64,000 nt of DNA, taken from assembly GCF_958450345.1 (NCBI RefSeq), contig NC_088781.1:29985857-30049856 (forward strand). Reading direction: 5' to 3'. The translations under genes were made by a program, and so were the position numbers. The notes below the pieces were generated by a model. The model searched no databases, was not told the origin of the DNA, and worked only from the letters and a program-made list of their open reading frames with translations. Shown piece by piece: positions 12,726 through 24,930 of this stretch (the first letter of the stretch is position 1; the number at the start of each line of letters is the position of its first letter). This stretch comes from Calliphora vicina. Lineage: Eukaryota; Arthropoda; Insecta; Diptera; Calliphoridae.

Positions 12726-13205
12726 TTTTCTATAAGAAAACTTATCGACTAAGTTTTCTATAGGAAAACGGACCAACCAAGTTTTCTATAAGAAAACTGA
12801 TCAATAACGTTCTAGAAAAGAAAACTGATCGATCACGTTTACTATAAGAAAGCTGATCGATGTCATTTACTATAAGAAAACTCATCGATCTCGTTTACTA
12901 TAAGAAAACTGCTTAATCACTTTTCTATATTAAAACTGATTAATGAAGTTTTCTATAAGAAAACTAATTTAGGAAGTTTTCTATAAAAAAAACTTATCGA
13001 CAAGGTTTTCTATGGAACAGCTTATTGAGAAAGTTTTCTACTTATAAGAAAATTTATCAACATAGATTTCTATTTCAGATATTTTCTTCAACATTTTCCA
13101 TAAGAAATTGTATCAACAAAGCTTTCTATAAGAAACTGTATCAACACATTTTTCTATAAGAAAATAGTTCGACGTAGTTATCTATAATAGCACTTGTCCA
13201 CAAAG
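12290..13205. repeat. 28-bp degenerate array F
   Basis: Diverged units of about 28 bp built on GTTTTCTATAAGAAAAC plus ACTGATCGAC. Related to array E by its core, but the second half reads TGATCGAC in place of TGTCACGAC. Units decay to the right (TGATCAATAAC, TCATCGATC, TTATCAACA). Overlaps the 307-bp duplication. Confidence 0.88.
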
Positions 13206-15663
13206 ATTTATAAGTAAAATAATATAATAAAAAAGTCAGAGTGTTGACGATTGTAAATTGAATAATTTGTATTTGAATATGGATCAATAAATAAGGCGAT
13301 ACCAAAGGCGAGAATACGACACGCTTTATAAGAATTTGCCTAGTAGTTAGTACTTCTCGAGGGATAGTGAAAATCGATCCCAGAATATTTCAACAAAACT
13401 GCAGATTGATCGATTGTAAAGATCGTAATAACTTGAAGATTATTGGAAATGCGATTTTGTTGTATTTTCTATAAAACATAACGAATGACTTCGACACAGA
13501 ACTAGATCACACTACTGTTCCTCCTGATAAAAAACGTTTGTAGGTAAATCATGAACTAATGAGAGGCTAACAATCGTTTGTCTACTTTAGAAATCCCTGG
13601 TCAAAACTAGAAACTCTAACACTAAACATGTTAAAGAAAATTCAATGTCTTTCTATTAGGCATTTCAGCACTTAACATTAATTTCAAAACACATAGCGAA
13701 GCAACTTCATTAGCCACCCAAATTTATCTGGATCTGGGCTGTTGGAATGCTTGGACAGATCCAGTTAATACTATAATCCTGCTTATTGATTGCGAATCAT
13801 GACACAATCAATAAGCAGTCGTTGGTCTTGTTTAGAGATACCTGAACAAAACTTGCTATATACATATATTACCAATGGGCTATTCTATATCTTTAAAGCA
13901 GATAGTTTAGAACTTTCTGCATGAATAAGGAAACCTTCATATTTCATAACACAATGTCTGAAATCTTCTAACATCATTAACATAATTTCACCACTATTTC
14001 CTCCAAAATCGTTAACCCAAATCTGGATCTGGAAATACACACTGGTCCTATAGAATGCCTTTGGAAAAGAAGAAATATTCAAAGCACTTTAAATTCTCGA
14101 TATAGAGATATCCAGTTCAATCGACTTTGAGTTACTTATTTCCATCGACCGTTTCAGATCAAGTATCGATCAATAAATTGCTGTTACTGTAAACAATATA
14201 ATTTTCATTCCCATAAAATTCCCAAATTATTTTAATTATCCCAAGAAAATCATCTCCGAAATGTTCTCTCCAAAATGTCCTAACTATCACCAAGTCTTTC
14301 ATGTCAAAACTCAGCCAAATCCTGATCATACCTTTGAAAATACATCTAAATCCAACAGATGTTCTTATTGAAATAACCTGAAAAATTGAGCAGTAGTATT
14401 TAATCATTAGGACATTTAACTAACTAACTAATTAACACTCTAATAAACTTCGATAAGTTGTAGTTGTTTTTTGCTATGAGATATAAATATAGTATACATT
14501 TTTCAATTATATAGTTAGTTATTATTTCTAAGAAATGTTTTCAACTAAAAAGTTTTCGCCATAATCATTTATTATTTATTTTTTAATATAAAAAAACTTC
14601 CTCCTTGCACGACATTATTAACACCATAATTATATTAATTTGACAGCAACTTTAATTCAGTTAAAAAACAAATCTTTACAAAATATTTGTCACTAATTGT
14701 CCTTTCACTCCTTTAACAATTTTTAGTTTTTTAAGCAACAATATTGTTTATTTTCATAACAACTTCGCTCCTAATTTCAACTTTTCCTTAATCATCTTAT
14801 AATCACTTCATATTGTTTGTCTACTACAAACCCTCCTCCGTTTATTATTTAACCCGCTTCAGGTGTTTCAAATTTGTTTATAATCAAATTTTCAGGAATA
14901 TTTCTTTTTTTTTTTTGCTTTAATTAAAAACTTCTTTAATTTACAAAAAAGAGCGTTTAAAACTGAAATTTACAGACATGTTGTTTAAGGTTTTTTTTTT
15001 ATTTAAAAAACTTTCAAACAAATTCTTAACGAATTTGTTCGTTTATTTTAATTTCCTGCTTTAATGTTGTAGTGTTTAATGAAATAAAGGGGGCATTAGA
15101 ATTCAAAGGAAACCGTTGAAGTGTAATAACAATCACGTATTTAACAAGAATTATAAAAAATTAAAAATATTTTGTAGCTGTTTCATCATACGTTTCATAC
15201 TTCAAAAGCAAACTGCAAAATCAAATCAAATAACTTCACACTTTTCAATATTTCGTTTTGAAATATTTACAATAAAAAAAAATATTGGCAAACAATAAAT
15301 TGTGGCTGTATAAGCAGGAGAACTCATGTTACTACACTAACTAAATATTCAAAAACAACGAAAACTTGAATTGTATCGCAAAGAAAAAATATATATAAAA
15401 AACATCATAAAAGCATGTGCCGAAATACAAACAACTTCCGTAAAATTTATGGCAAAATTGTATATAGTTGTTTTTTTTTGGAATTATGTAAAGTGAAAAA
15501 GTGGTAAATAATATTGGGAAAGTGCAACATAAATTTCTTAGAATTAGGTGTTGAGGCCTATTTCTGGATGAATGGGTACATCAACAAACAAAATTGTTAA
15601 ATTTGGGACGATACCAATCCACACGAGATCCTACCAAGGCATCATATTTTTTTGAGATCGACG
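13206..15663. other. Non-coding DNA with one hairpin
   Basis: Moderately complex AT-rich sequence, with open frames of up to about 80 codons that resemble nothing known to me. A perfect hairpin is listed separately. 14450-15600 is very AT-rich. Confidence 0.6.
13779..13818. repeat. Perfect 14-bp hairpin
   Basis: CTGCTTATTGATTG at 13779-13792 and its exact reverse complement at 13805-13818 are separated by a 12-nt loop. The flanks do not extend the stem, so it is short for a microRNA precursor. Confidence 0.75.
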
Positions 15664-16544
15664 CACAGTGGCGCCATTTGAGTTTTTTCCTTGCAAAAAT
15701 CATAACTTTTGAAACAAATGAGATAATCAAAAACTTTAAAAAGCATATTATATATAATTGATCAGCCTATGAAATGAGTGTTTGAAAATGGTTCTACGCT
15801 TTTCAGGTGTCTACTTATGGGTTAGCAAAGTTGAAATTTGTGGACAAATCAATTTTATGGGAAATAAAATAAAATAAAATATCTTTTAAAATTTTTCATT
15901 TTTTATATTTCTTTTTAAATGCTTTTATGTTTTAAAATTATTCTAGAAAAGATTAAAAAAAAATTTGTTGAAAAAAAATTTTTGGTTGGTTTTTTCACGG
16001 TCATATTTCATTTTTGGAGCATATCCTTTTTCCAAATTCTACCTATATCAAAAAATGGGGCAAAAACGAGCATCTGGAAATCTTTGCATTAGGTAAAGGA
16101 ATAATCAAAGAACTTATTTTGAAAATATGGCAAATATAGAAATTGATATTTTTTTTTTATTTTCCTTCAAAGTTGAGAAGTATTAAAAAAATGGATAGTT
16201 GGTAAATATAGATTTAGCTGGACAAATAAAAAGCAAAACAGTACAATTTTTGTCTATTTCATTCTTAGTAAATATATCCATCAATGGAATTAAAAATAAT
16301 GACGATCCCTTACATAGTTTTTGATATATTGTATCTGAAAGCGGACCAAATTACCTAAAAATGGTCTGTTTTTTTGAAAACTGAAGAGCTATATCTTCTG
16401 AACCAAAAATCTGATTGTAATAAGAGTAGCATATTTTTGAAATCGTTGGATAATTTAATGTAAAAGAGGTTTATTCAATATTTGATAGGGGCACATGCAA
16501 TTTTTGATTTTTGCAACTTCACTTGTTGTACGGGCGCCACTGTG
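15664..16544. mobile_element. Transib-like non-autonomous transposon
   Basis: An 881-bp element with 12-bp terminal inverted repeats CACAGTGGCGCC. The flanks are CGACG on the left and CAACG on the right, four of five identical. Transib transposons, relatives of RAG1, begin with a CACAGTG-like heptamer and make 5-bp, CGNCG-like duplications. A second shared block, TTGCAAAAATCA, lies inside each end; its core GCAAAAATC is 22 bp from the left heptamer and 23 bp from the right one. No transposase-like frame is visible, so it is a MITE-like or deleted copy. hAT is less likely because no 8-bp duplication is seen. Confidence 0.65.
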
Positions 16545-19500
16545 CAACGTTTGCAGATAAGTCCAAAAATCCGCGACTAACTCGATTTTTATTCTTATTT
16601 TTCACCCTTTTGAGTTTAAATTTGGATTTTTTGAGTGACTTTTTCCTTTTTCAGGAATTTCATCATAACCCTCACCCAATGCAAAGAAAGTGTAAGCCGA
16701 TAAACAATATTTACTTCAAATGCATTAACATTCAAAATAAATACACAAATTTGTTTGCTTATTTTGCCGCAAAGTAAATAAATTAAACTCTTGAGATTTC
16801 ATAATAAAAAAAAACAAAATACACCGACACTTTTTCATATTTTGGCAAGTGCAAAAATGAAAACAAATGAATTTTTTATATGAAGTAATAAAATTGATAT
16901 GCTTCAAATAAAATCATAAAACAATTTATTAAACAAAAAGGGTTGCTCTTAAAAAACCCCTCGAACAGTTTTAACACCAATATCAGCAATCAAAAGAAAT
17001 TTTTCAATTATTTCCTTTACTCTTCCTTTACAACTTTGAATTGGTAAAAACTGTATATTTATTTTTCTTTGCCAATTGCAATTTATTATTATTAAACCCA
17101 TAATTTGCTTTAATAGTTTCTAGGCATTTAATTTTAATGTATGTATCTCAGTTCAAAAGGGAAAAAAACCCCTTAATAATAAAAGGTCTATCTATACATA
17201 GTAGCCTGTATATGGCGGTTTTTATTTTTATTTATCAAGGGTTTGTTTTTTCAAACCATAGTTTTTTTTTTTTAACATGTTAAATATTTTATTTGCTGCA
17301 GTTATAGTAATAACAGAAGCAGCAGCACAAATTAAATAAAATTGCCTAAAGGCTTTTGCATATATATAAACTGAAATAAAAACACACATAAATACTTACT
17401 TCACTTAAATGTGGTTAAATGCTAAAGAGTATTGTTCATATTTTATTACAATTTTTATTTGAAGCCAAGGAGTCAAGTGACAAAAAAGTTGGGATTGTAG
17501 CACCCTTCTCTTCAGTTGTTTGTGGCAAGCAATTTGATCATTCTATAAAACGTTTGAAAAATAAATAAATGCTTTAGTAGGGTGATAGCTTGATTTATAC
17601 TTACTTAATAAAGGCATATGCAATTAGGCAGCAGGGCTGGAAAGTTTTTAATATTACAGCACTTTTTACCCTCTTTTCTCTATTATATAATTGAAATAAT
17701 GTTTCGATTTGCTTTCTAAGCGAATGAAATATGGTTTCCTTAACCGACTTCTGCACAGGCAGAGAAAATCATGGTTCGGCATGGTTACGACAACTATTCT
17801 GTTTTCTTTGTAACAATATATTGTCTTCGTTCACTAATACTTGTTATTTTAATTCAATTACAACACTATCTTAGTTACTGTAATCATGTTTATGTTCATC
17901 GCTACTATACATTTTAGTATGGTTTACTGAAACATAAGATATAAGTAGAGAAACCTTAATTTATATAGATAGATATAGATGGATTTGAAGGGGTGTGTAC
18001 TATAAGATGTATGCTTCCACTCGGAGACCCATAGGATCCATTGTGATACCGTTTTGAAATATAACTAAGTCAGAACTAGTAGTAAAGAGAAGAAATTAAA
18101 TTGTAGATAAAAAGAAAGAAGTCAGGTGATATAAAGCGAAATAAAGTGAAAAACCCAGTCAGAGAAAAATAAAAGAAGAACAATAAATAAGTTTAGGGAT
18201 TCTCAGAGTCTCGTTACCTAAAATAACCAACATATTTTCCTGATAAAACCTAATAGATTTCCTAGATCATATCTAGCTATTTCTCTCAATATATTTTTCC
18301 CCTAGCCATTTAAGCTTGGGACCCTAGCCATTTAAGCTTGACACCCTCTAAAGTCGTTACCCTTTGCACTATGTGTCCAAAAGCCAAAATTGCATTTTAA
18401 AAAAATTGGCATCCCCCAACTAACTCATCAAACATTTTCAAAAAAGATTTCAATCTATATTCTCATAACACTTTCCACAGATATCATTTTAAAAAAGTTT
18501 TTAATAACCCCACCACTTTTCTTAGGATAAGGCGGGCAAGTCTTACCAGAGGGGATTCAACGAGTATAAGGAAGTTCCTATAATAATGTGAACAATAATA
18601 ATTGCTTTATGTCTAAATCGAGTTCTTGTTCCAGAATTTTCTGTTAGTAAAGTGTATAAAAACTATTTTAGGAAAGCTTTAGTTAAGAACATCGCCTCGA
18701 AGGGACTTTAGTATGATATGGATCTCTTTCGAAATCATTCGATGGATAATGCAGTGGTTGTGTTGTGTTATCGAAACTTATGTTAAAAATGTTATGCTGT
18801 GAAAGAAGACGGATTGATTCATTGATACCCAAGATATTGAAGTAGTTGCTTTAAAGGCATTGAAGGGTAGAGAAGTTTCTTAGTTTTGAGCGAGTATCTA
18901 CTAACTGGACAAACAATTGTCTGCCAGTCAAATGAAACAGGATTTAGCCCCAAATGTTAGTGGACTGAGAAAAATGTTGTATATCCTGGACCTATGTCGA
19001 ATGCATTTGATATTGAGATCATGTTCAATATAATAGCCACTAATGAAATGGTGGTTCTGTGTATTTGGATCTTTTAAATTGTTCTATAAAACAAGATCTG
19101 CAACTGAACACATGAATTTCTAGATCTTAAGATCTCTATATGACAAAACAAAACTTTTGTTGAAGTAACAAGAATAGGCTTGATTGTCTTCGCTGGAGGT
19201 AAAAGCTAATAGAACACAGAGATTGATACCACTTCACTGATCTCCCAAGGTTGCAGTGAAAAGGATTCATGTTTGACTCTACTACAATCCTTGATGTGAA
19301 GAATTGTGATTTGATAGCGTCTTGTATTTAGAATGTCTGGAAACAACTCTACGTTATCTAGCTTAGGATACTCAGTAAAACGCCTTCACACAGGATTGTA
19401 GGATCGTACCTCTCCTCTCACTAAAATATAACTTTGATTTTCGTGAGAGGAAATTTATTAAATATTTCTGTGATTGTCAATTTTGACAATTTTGGCTCTG

Positions 19501-19614
19501 TTGAATGATTCTAGCATCGCCTATTGTACCTCCTTGGTTAACAAGTACGACATCACATACCCTTCCACTATAAGGTATGGGTCCTACACTTTCATTGTGG
19601 AGATTTGTAGGATT
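16545..19614. other. Non-coding DNA
   Basis: AT-rich to about 17.6 kb, then more balanced sequence to 19.6 kb without a recognisable frame. Contains the small tandem duplication listed at 18298. An acceptor-like CCTTTTTCAG at about 16656 has no joined donor. Confidence 0.6.
18298..18346. repeat. Two-copy tandem duplication, about 25 bp
   Basis: CCCTAGCCATTTAAGCTTG occurs twice in direct succession, the second copy starting about 25 bp after the first. Small and probably a replication slip. Confidence 0.85.
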
Positions 19615-19895
19615 CGTTTCTATAAAGATTTCTTATTGGAAACTTCATCGAAGTTTTCTTATAGAATACTTCGCCTATTAAGTTCTATTCGATTAAATTT
19701 TCTTTCGATAAACCTTAATAAAGAAAACTTCGACCATAATTGTTCCTATAGAAAAATTCATCGATAAGTTTTCCATACATTTTACTATAGAAAATTTGAT
19801 CTATAAGTTCTCCTATAGGAAACATTCGTTGATAAGTTTCCCTATAGGTTTCCTTTAAAACACATCGTCGATTATGTTTTCATATAGAAATGAAA
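19615..19895. repeat. Degenerate repeat array G related to arrays E and F
   Basis: About nine poorly conserved units of roughly 28-35 bp with the theme AAGTTTTCCTATAGGAAAC and ATTCATCGATAAG. The CTATAG centre and self-complementary flanks place it in the same family as the arrays at 0-13 kb, in decayed form. Confidence 0.65.
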
Positions 19896-19904
19896 AACAG
19901 ATTT

Positions 19905-20605
19905 TTTAATAAAAAGTTATTTTATTTTTCAACATAGTCTCCTTTGCGCTCTATGCACTTTATCCAACGTTTCTTCAATTAGTTTATGATTTCACTGTCA
20001 GCGTCAAATCTCTTTCCTTCGACAAATTTCTTCAGGTTTGGAAACAAGAAATACATAGTCCCTCTGAGCTAAATCCGGTGAATAGGGTGGAAGAGTGAGC
20101 ATTTCGTTGACTAATTCATGGAAATTACACATGTGTTTTCCCTTTTGTGCACTCGATTGTGGCAAATGTGACAGTAATCTTGCTGAAAGCTTTCTCATAC
20201 CCAAGTGCTCTATCAAAATTGAAACCACTGAGCCATATGAGATGCCTATGGCTTCCACAATCTCCAGCACTTCTTTTCCTGAATTGTTTCAATTGTTTCG
20301 AGTATACAGACCCCAACAGGGAATCCAGAACGTTTGGCATCGTCCGTACTTGCACGGCCACGACTGAATTCATTACACCACTTTTTTACCATTGAAATTG
20401 ATGGTTGAGACTAGTATTTCTCAAGCTTAGCATAACAATAATGCTTAATGAGCAGACGAAATTCATTTTTTTTCCAATTTCTCCTAAAGTTACAAGATAG
20501 TTTACTATCAATGGCTGTCAAACTAATTGGAATCAACTGACAGAGGCCTGTTGACAGTAGCAGTTTTTCTATTTTATTTAAAAGCCGGAAAATTCAAAAA
20601 GTTGG
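19905..20605 (-). mobile_element. Deleted mariner transposon, copy 1
   Basis: Minus-strand remnant of a mariner (DD34D) transposase, broken by frameshifts. In order: a helix-turn-helix linker with KKWCNEFSRGRASTDD (about 20310-20395), then EAIGISYGSVVSIL and HLGMRKLSAR (about 20180-20265), then PPYSPDLAQRDY (about 20054-20092), which holds the third catalytic aspartate, and a C-terminal ERKGDYVEK-like end (about 19925-19955). The DETW block and the HDNAPxH block with the first two catalytic aspartates are deleted, so it cannot encode an active enzyme. The same family recurs at 61.3-62.8 kb. I could not define the terminal repeats with confidence. Confidence 0.85.
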
Positions 20606-22697
20606 GTTTTCCTTTAGAAAATGTTGGCATTAAATATTATTTTATAAAACTTATACAACTTTAACAATGACTAGAATTTCATTTGCATTTCAAAATCTCA
20701 TTTATCCTACTCTGACCTATTAATTTATATGTATGTGTCAATGTATGCATATGACATTGCTCACACTTTAAATGTCATAAATGAAAATTATTACGTCTTG
20801 CTGTGTGCAAAAAAAAAATAACAAATGCCCCTTCAATAATAACAATAAATATTTAAATGGAGTTTTTTTGCATTTGAAATATTTATTAATGTTATTTCTG
20901 TTTTTTTTTTTTGTTCTCAATTCAACCACTTTCATGTTGGTAATTATGAATATTTATTGACATTTGAAATGTAATAGACATGTGAATACTCGTTTGCACA
21001 ATTAATACAAGGGAAAGGGGGTAAAAAGGGTTAGATATTAAATGCGAAAAGGACCAAGTGTTAAAAAAATTTTACATTGAATGTCATTATTCATAAAGTC
21101 CAATGGCAATTGAAATGAGTTTTAAATGAAATTTATAGAGGACAATTTTTATTAAAGTAAAATTTATATATTTTTTTAAATTCTTTGTTATATAAAAATT
21201 TTATTAAATTTAAGACAAATAAACAAAATTTAGGCCATTTCAATTAAAGATTTTGATATACATATTTTTTATAACATATACAAAATATTTTCTTCTTAAA
21301 TATAATTATATTACAAAAGAACATATTTCTACATTTCGCCATAAAGGGATTTCCACATAAAAAACATGTAAAACACAGGAAAATCATTAATATTTTTTTT
21401 TTACTACAGCACTAGCTGGAGGAAGAAATCTGTTTTCTTCACAAATTTTCATCATAAAAAAAACTTAATACTCTTACATACAAATTTAAATGTTTCTTAT
21501 TACTTACCTACACGAAATTTATGGCTCAAGAAAATGCCTTAATGAAAACTGCTTTGGGAATACAAATAAACAGAAAAAAAATATGAATATAATGAAACAA
21601 CAGGAAAATCCTAGATTATGCATTCATACGTAATAAAACAACAATTGTAAGACATTTTTCAACATATACTTACTTTGTTCATTATTAAAAGAGAACAGAA
21701 TACATACCGGAAAATTAATGATGGAGAAAGAAAAGTCATTATAAATGGATGATGCCTAATTTGTCAAATAGATCAAGTGAACATTTTTGATTTTTTACCA
21801 AAACATTTGTATAACTTCTAACAATTTGCATTCAAAGGAAATTTATTTAAAAATATTAGTATCAGTTGCAATTGAAAATACAATTTTTGTATGCATCAAT
21901 TACTGTTTTATATATTGTTAAAAAGTATATCTCTGCTTGTTCTCTCAACATTTATATATACCCTCCTGAATGACCCGAGTCTCACTCAGCCACAGACGGT
22001 TTTTTCCCCAGCAACTCTTGGCAAGGTTGAAACAGTTATAACTAAAACAACCTATCTGCTAATATAAAAATGGTGTAACTTTTATTTTCCACTTAAAAAA
22101 AACTGACAAAGTTTTCTGACCTTCGTCAGCATTTTAGGAAATGTTATTCTGTGCTAATTTATAATTAATTCTTTTTGCAATGATTTTGTTTTATTCAATT
22201 GTCTTTGCTCTGATTTCTATTAGTTATCTCTCTTTTGTTTTCTTAAGATTTGTATTTTTGCTCAAATCCATTTAAATTCAAATTTTATTAAATTATTCCA
22301 ACAAATTTACACACATTTCGCTATAAATTTATTTATGAAAATGTTTGTACTGTGTTTGTAGCAAGAAAAACACCAAACTTTGTACAGAAAAAAATGATGC
22401 GCAAAAATATCAGTCTGTTAGTGACAGGCTATCACAGCGGTAAACAAACCAGATGTCAATGGAAAATTAATTGATTGATTTTCAAGATATATTATGTGAA
22501 TACACACGTACACATTTCATGACATTTTGTGTTCATGGTTCACATGTTAAAATATTAACGACAACAATAAATATGTAATTTTTGTCTTTATTTTTTTTGA
22601 GTGAAAAATTGTCTTTTATAATAAAATAATGCTAATGACTGCCAGTGACAAGCTCAAAGAAGTCAAAATCGTATAAAATATAAAGAAAAAAAAACTT
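20606..22697. other. AT-rich non-coding DNA
   Basis: No gene recognised. At about 21500 the minus strand has a perfect GTAAGT after an AG, but its pyrimidine tract is poor. Confidence 0.6.
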
Positions 22698-23457
22698 GGC
22701 AATAACGTCTTTTAGGCGGAAATCTATGCCATTATTGCAGCAGCCAGAAGAAATTGGGAAATAAATCTTGAGATATCGGCATTTAATATTTTAACACCTA
22801 GACAACACCTTGTCAAAATCAAATCATATAAGCATTTGTACTGGAATTCAAGTTGAAAGCGATGTAATTCAAGCCTTGAATTATAGTCAAGCAATTGAAT
22901 TATGGTTGTATTACTCTTTATATCCATAACATTCTCCAGTAAAAAGGAAATATAAATTCAAGCTATATGTTTTTTGTTTGAAAAATCTTTAATTTGTTCA
23001 AGTCAAATTCCAACAAAATGTTCAAGTGCTTGAATTTTTGGGGCTTTGGTGCTTATTTGGTTTTATGTAACGAATTGCTGATATTTTTAATTCAGAATCA
23101 AAATATAAGAATTAAGCAAAAATTTTATTAATAAATTCAAAGTTCTAGTTCCAGGAAATGAGGTAATCGAGTGAAATGAAATCGCAGATGACTGAGCAAC
23201 ACACAACGATTACCTGGCACAGAAAAATACCAAGACTCTATTGGCTCTTGATATGAATTTGATTAGGCTTCATACGAATAAACTTACTGGGAAGTTTATG
23301 ATTAGATATATATCGGAACTTATGAATACAACAACTTATTGCAAAAGATGTCTGAACAAAGAAGACCAGGATTTCATACAATACATTATATATGGCAGGA
23401 GTGTGGACTATGATTTTCATAATCTGTACAGCAGGATTAGGGAGCGCGATTCCTGAA
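22698..23457 (+). mobile_element. Non-LTR retrotransposon remnant (RNase H and tail)
   Basis: Decayed 3' end of a LINE-type polyprotein. GNNVF*AEIYAI at 22698-22733 matches the AExYAI start of retrotransposon RNase H domains. VLVPGNEVIE*NEIADD at 23142-23192 matches the WVPGHxGxxGNExADxLA motif. The same frame then runs on as LALDMNLIRLHTNKLTG and contains a CxxC pair (TTYCKRCLN), as expected for the C-terminal region of I/R1/LOA-type elements, and ends at 23457. The two RNase H blocks are about 430 bp apart, wider than usual, so extra sequence has been inserted. In-frame stops show it is dead. The clade is uncertain. Confidence 0.7.
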
Positions 23458-23484
23458 TAATTTATAAGGGTAACACAATGTGAC

Positions 23485-23744
23485 TTAAGGTAGGGTCACA
23501 CATGACAAATATTTACTCAAAAAAGCATAACCACTTTTTTTAACACAAATTTGTTTGACGTGTTTACTCTTACAAGTGTTTTGTAAGATCAAACAGCATC
23601 AAATAAAATAAAACTAAATTTTTTATTTTAATACATCCTAAGTAAAATAAGTTTTTGAAATAAATATACGAATTCAAATATATTCTAGTTAGTGGTTACG
23701 TCTTTTTCGTCAAATATTTGTCATGTGTAACCCTACCTTTGGAA
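23485..23744. mobile_element. MITE with GGTAGGG ends
   Basis: About 260 bp with long inverted ends: AAGGTAGGGTCACACATGAC at 23486 and, inverted, GTCATGTGTAACCCTACCTT near 23720-23741. The pairing continues through ACAAATATTT. The interior is AT-rich and non-coding. I could not settle the target duplication, so the superfamily is open. It lies between the retrotransposon remnant and the mariner at 23.74 kb. Confidence 0.75.
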
Positions 23745-24719
23745 GCCTCCCAATTGTTTAATGACTTCTACATACCGTCAGCATTACACAGAAGCGTTCT
23801 GCATCTATCAAAACAAGTATTAGTCGGACGGGGCACGGTCTGGACTATAAAGCGGATGAGGCAACAATTTCCAACCAATTCATTCACAGAGAAAACAGAT
23901 TCGTGATAGCAACCGAATTTGTTGCCAATCGAATGATTCTATCTTAGTGAACGAATTTTACAGTTGTGGCTACAAAATTTTAAAAGGGGCAACACAACTT
24001 TTGTTGCTTCAACCGAAATTCATCTTTGTCAACTGACTTTCTGTTGATAGAACTGAAAAATTTTATGTGTGTAACCGAATCATTCGATTGGCAACAAATT
24101 CGGTTGCTACTACAAAACTGTTTTCTCTGTGTTCCAAATACTTTTTAATATCAATATTACGGTCATAACTTGTCGCCTTTTCTGGGCGTTTTTCGCCCAA
24201 TGCTCGATTCAAGCAAATCAGTTGCGTTCGATAAAGGTTCCGTCTAATGGTTTGGTAAGATTTGGATCCATTTTTCAGCGCCACTAATGATTCAGTGCAA
24301 ACACTATTATCTTTAATAGCGTTCAAGTACAAAAAAAAAATCGTTATGCAAGGACTTCAATTTGTATGGTACCCAATTTCCCTGCTTTTGAATCAAACCT
24401 GCTTCTCGCAAATGTTTTGAATTGCTGCATGAGTAGCTCGCAATGATTTTGCAAGCTCTTGTTGAGTTTGAGAACAATTTTCATGGAGTAATGCCTCGAA
24501 TTCTAGGTCTTCAAACTTTTTTTACGAGGCCAGCCCAGCGACATTTGTCTTCCGTGTCAAAATCAACAGTTCTGAATTGCACAAACCATCTCTAGCGCGA
24601 TGAAACACATGCACCATAAGCTTTGGAGAACAATCTGTATGCTTCAGCGCATGCATTGATGTTTACACTCATGTTTCAATTGGTGGATTCAAACGTCTCC
24701 TATTTGGTCGTTTTGTCAT
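23745..24719 (-). mobile_element. Mos1-like mariner, split by a MITE, copy 2
   Basis: Minus-strand transposase remnant. From the start codon-like ATG at 24719 it runs MTKRPNRRR, KKFEDLEFEALLHE (about 24480-24520), NCSQTQQELAKSL (about 24430-24475), GLIQKQGNWVPYK (about 24360-24405), RRNLYRTQLICLNRALGEKR (about 24180-24245) and, beyond an inserted MITE at 23885-24131, LLPHPLYSPDRAPSD (about 23836-23880) with the third catalytic aspartate. These blocks and their order are those of the mauritiana (Mos1) subfamily. The segment carrying the first catalytic aspartate is missing or unrecognisable. There are frameshifts and stops. The relative at 43.47 kb shows the uninterrupted sequence at the MITE site. 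Confidence 0.85.
23885..24131. mobile_element. Palindromic MITE, copy 1, nested in a mariner
   Basis: About 247 bp with inverted ends starting CACAGAGAAAACAG and continuing as ATAGCAACCGAATTTGTTGC and CAATCGAATGATTC. The arms pair over about 60 bp; the centre holds GGGGCAACACAACTTTTGTTG. Related copies are at 34464 and about 35095. The CAGAGAA end recalls hAT elements, but no 8-bp duplication is seen, so I leave the superfamily open. Confidence 0.85.
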
Positions 24720-24930
24720 AATGTCCTAAAATATTTTTTTAGTTTAAACAAATTTTTGTTGGGTTTCAAACAAAAAAGTTATAAATAATAATAATACATT
24801 TTGAACTATGTTTATTGGTTTGTCATAAAATATCACTTTTTTTGTTTGCAGCACATCAAGAATTTGTTTAAACTAAAAAAATATTTTAGAACATTATGAT
24901 AATACGATCTAATATGAGACCGTTTGAATA
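24686..24930. repeat. Head-to-head inverted repeat of mariner 5' ends
   Basis: Arms of about 75 bp (about 24686-24760 and 24855-24930) share ATTCAAACG.., TCATAATGT and CTAAAATATTTTTTTAGTTT in opposite orientation, around a spacer of about 95 bp. The left arm includes the ATG and first codons of mariner copy 2, so the right arm is a truncated second 5' end facing the other way. Confidence 0.8.

Noticed and set aside
15664..16544. hAT element
   Set aside because: No 8-bp flanking duplication; the 5-bp CGACG/CAACG flanks and CACAGTG ends fit Transib better.
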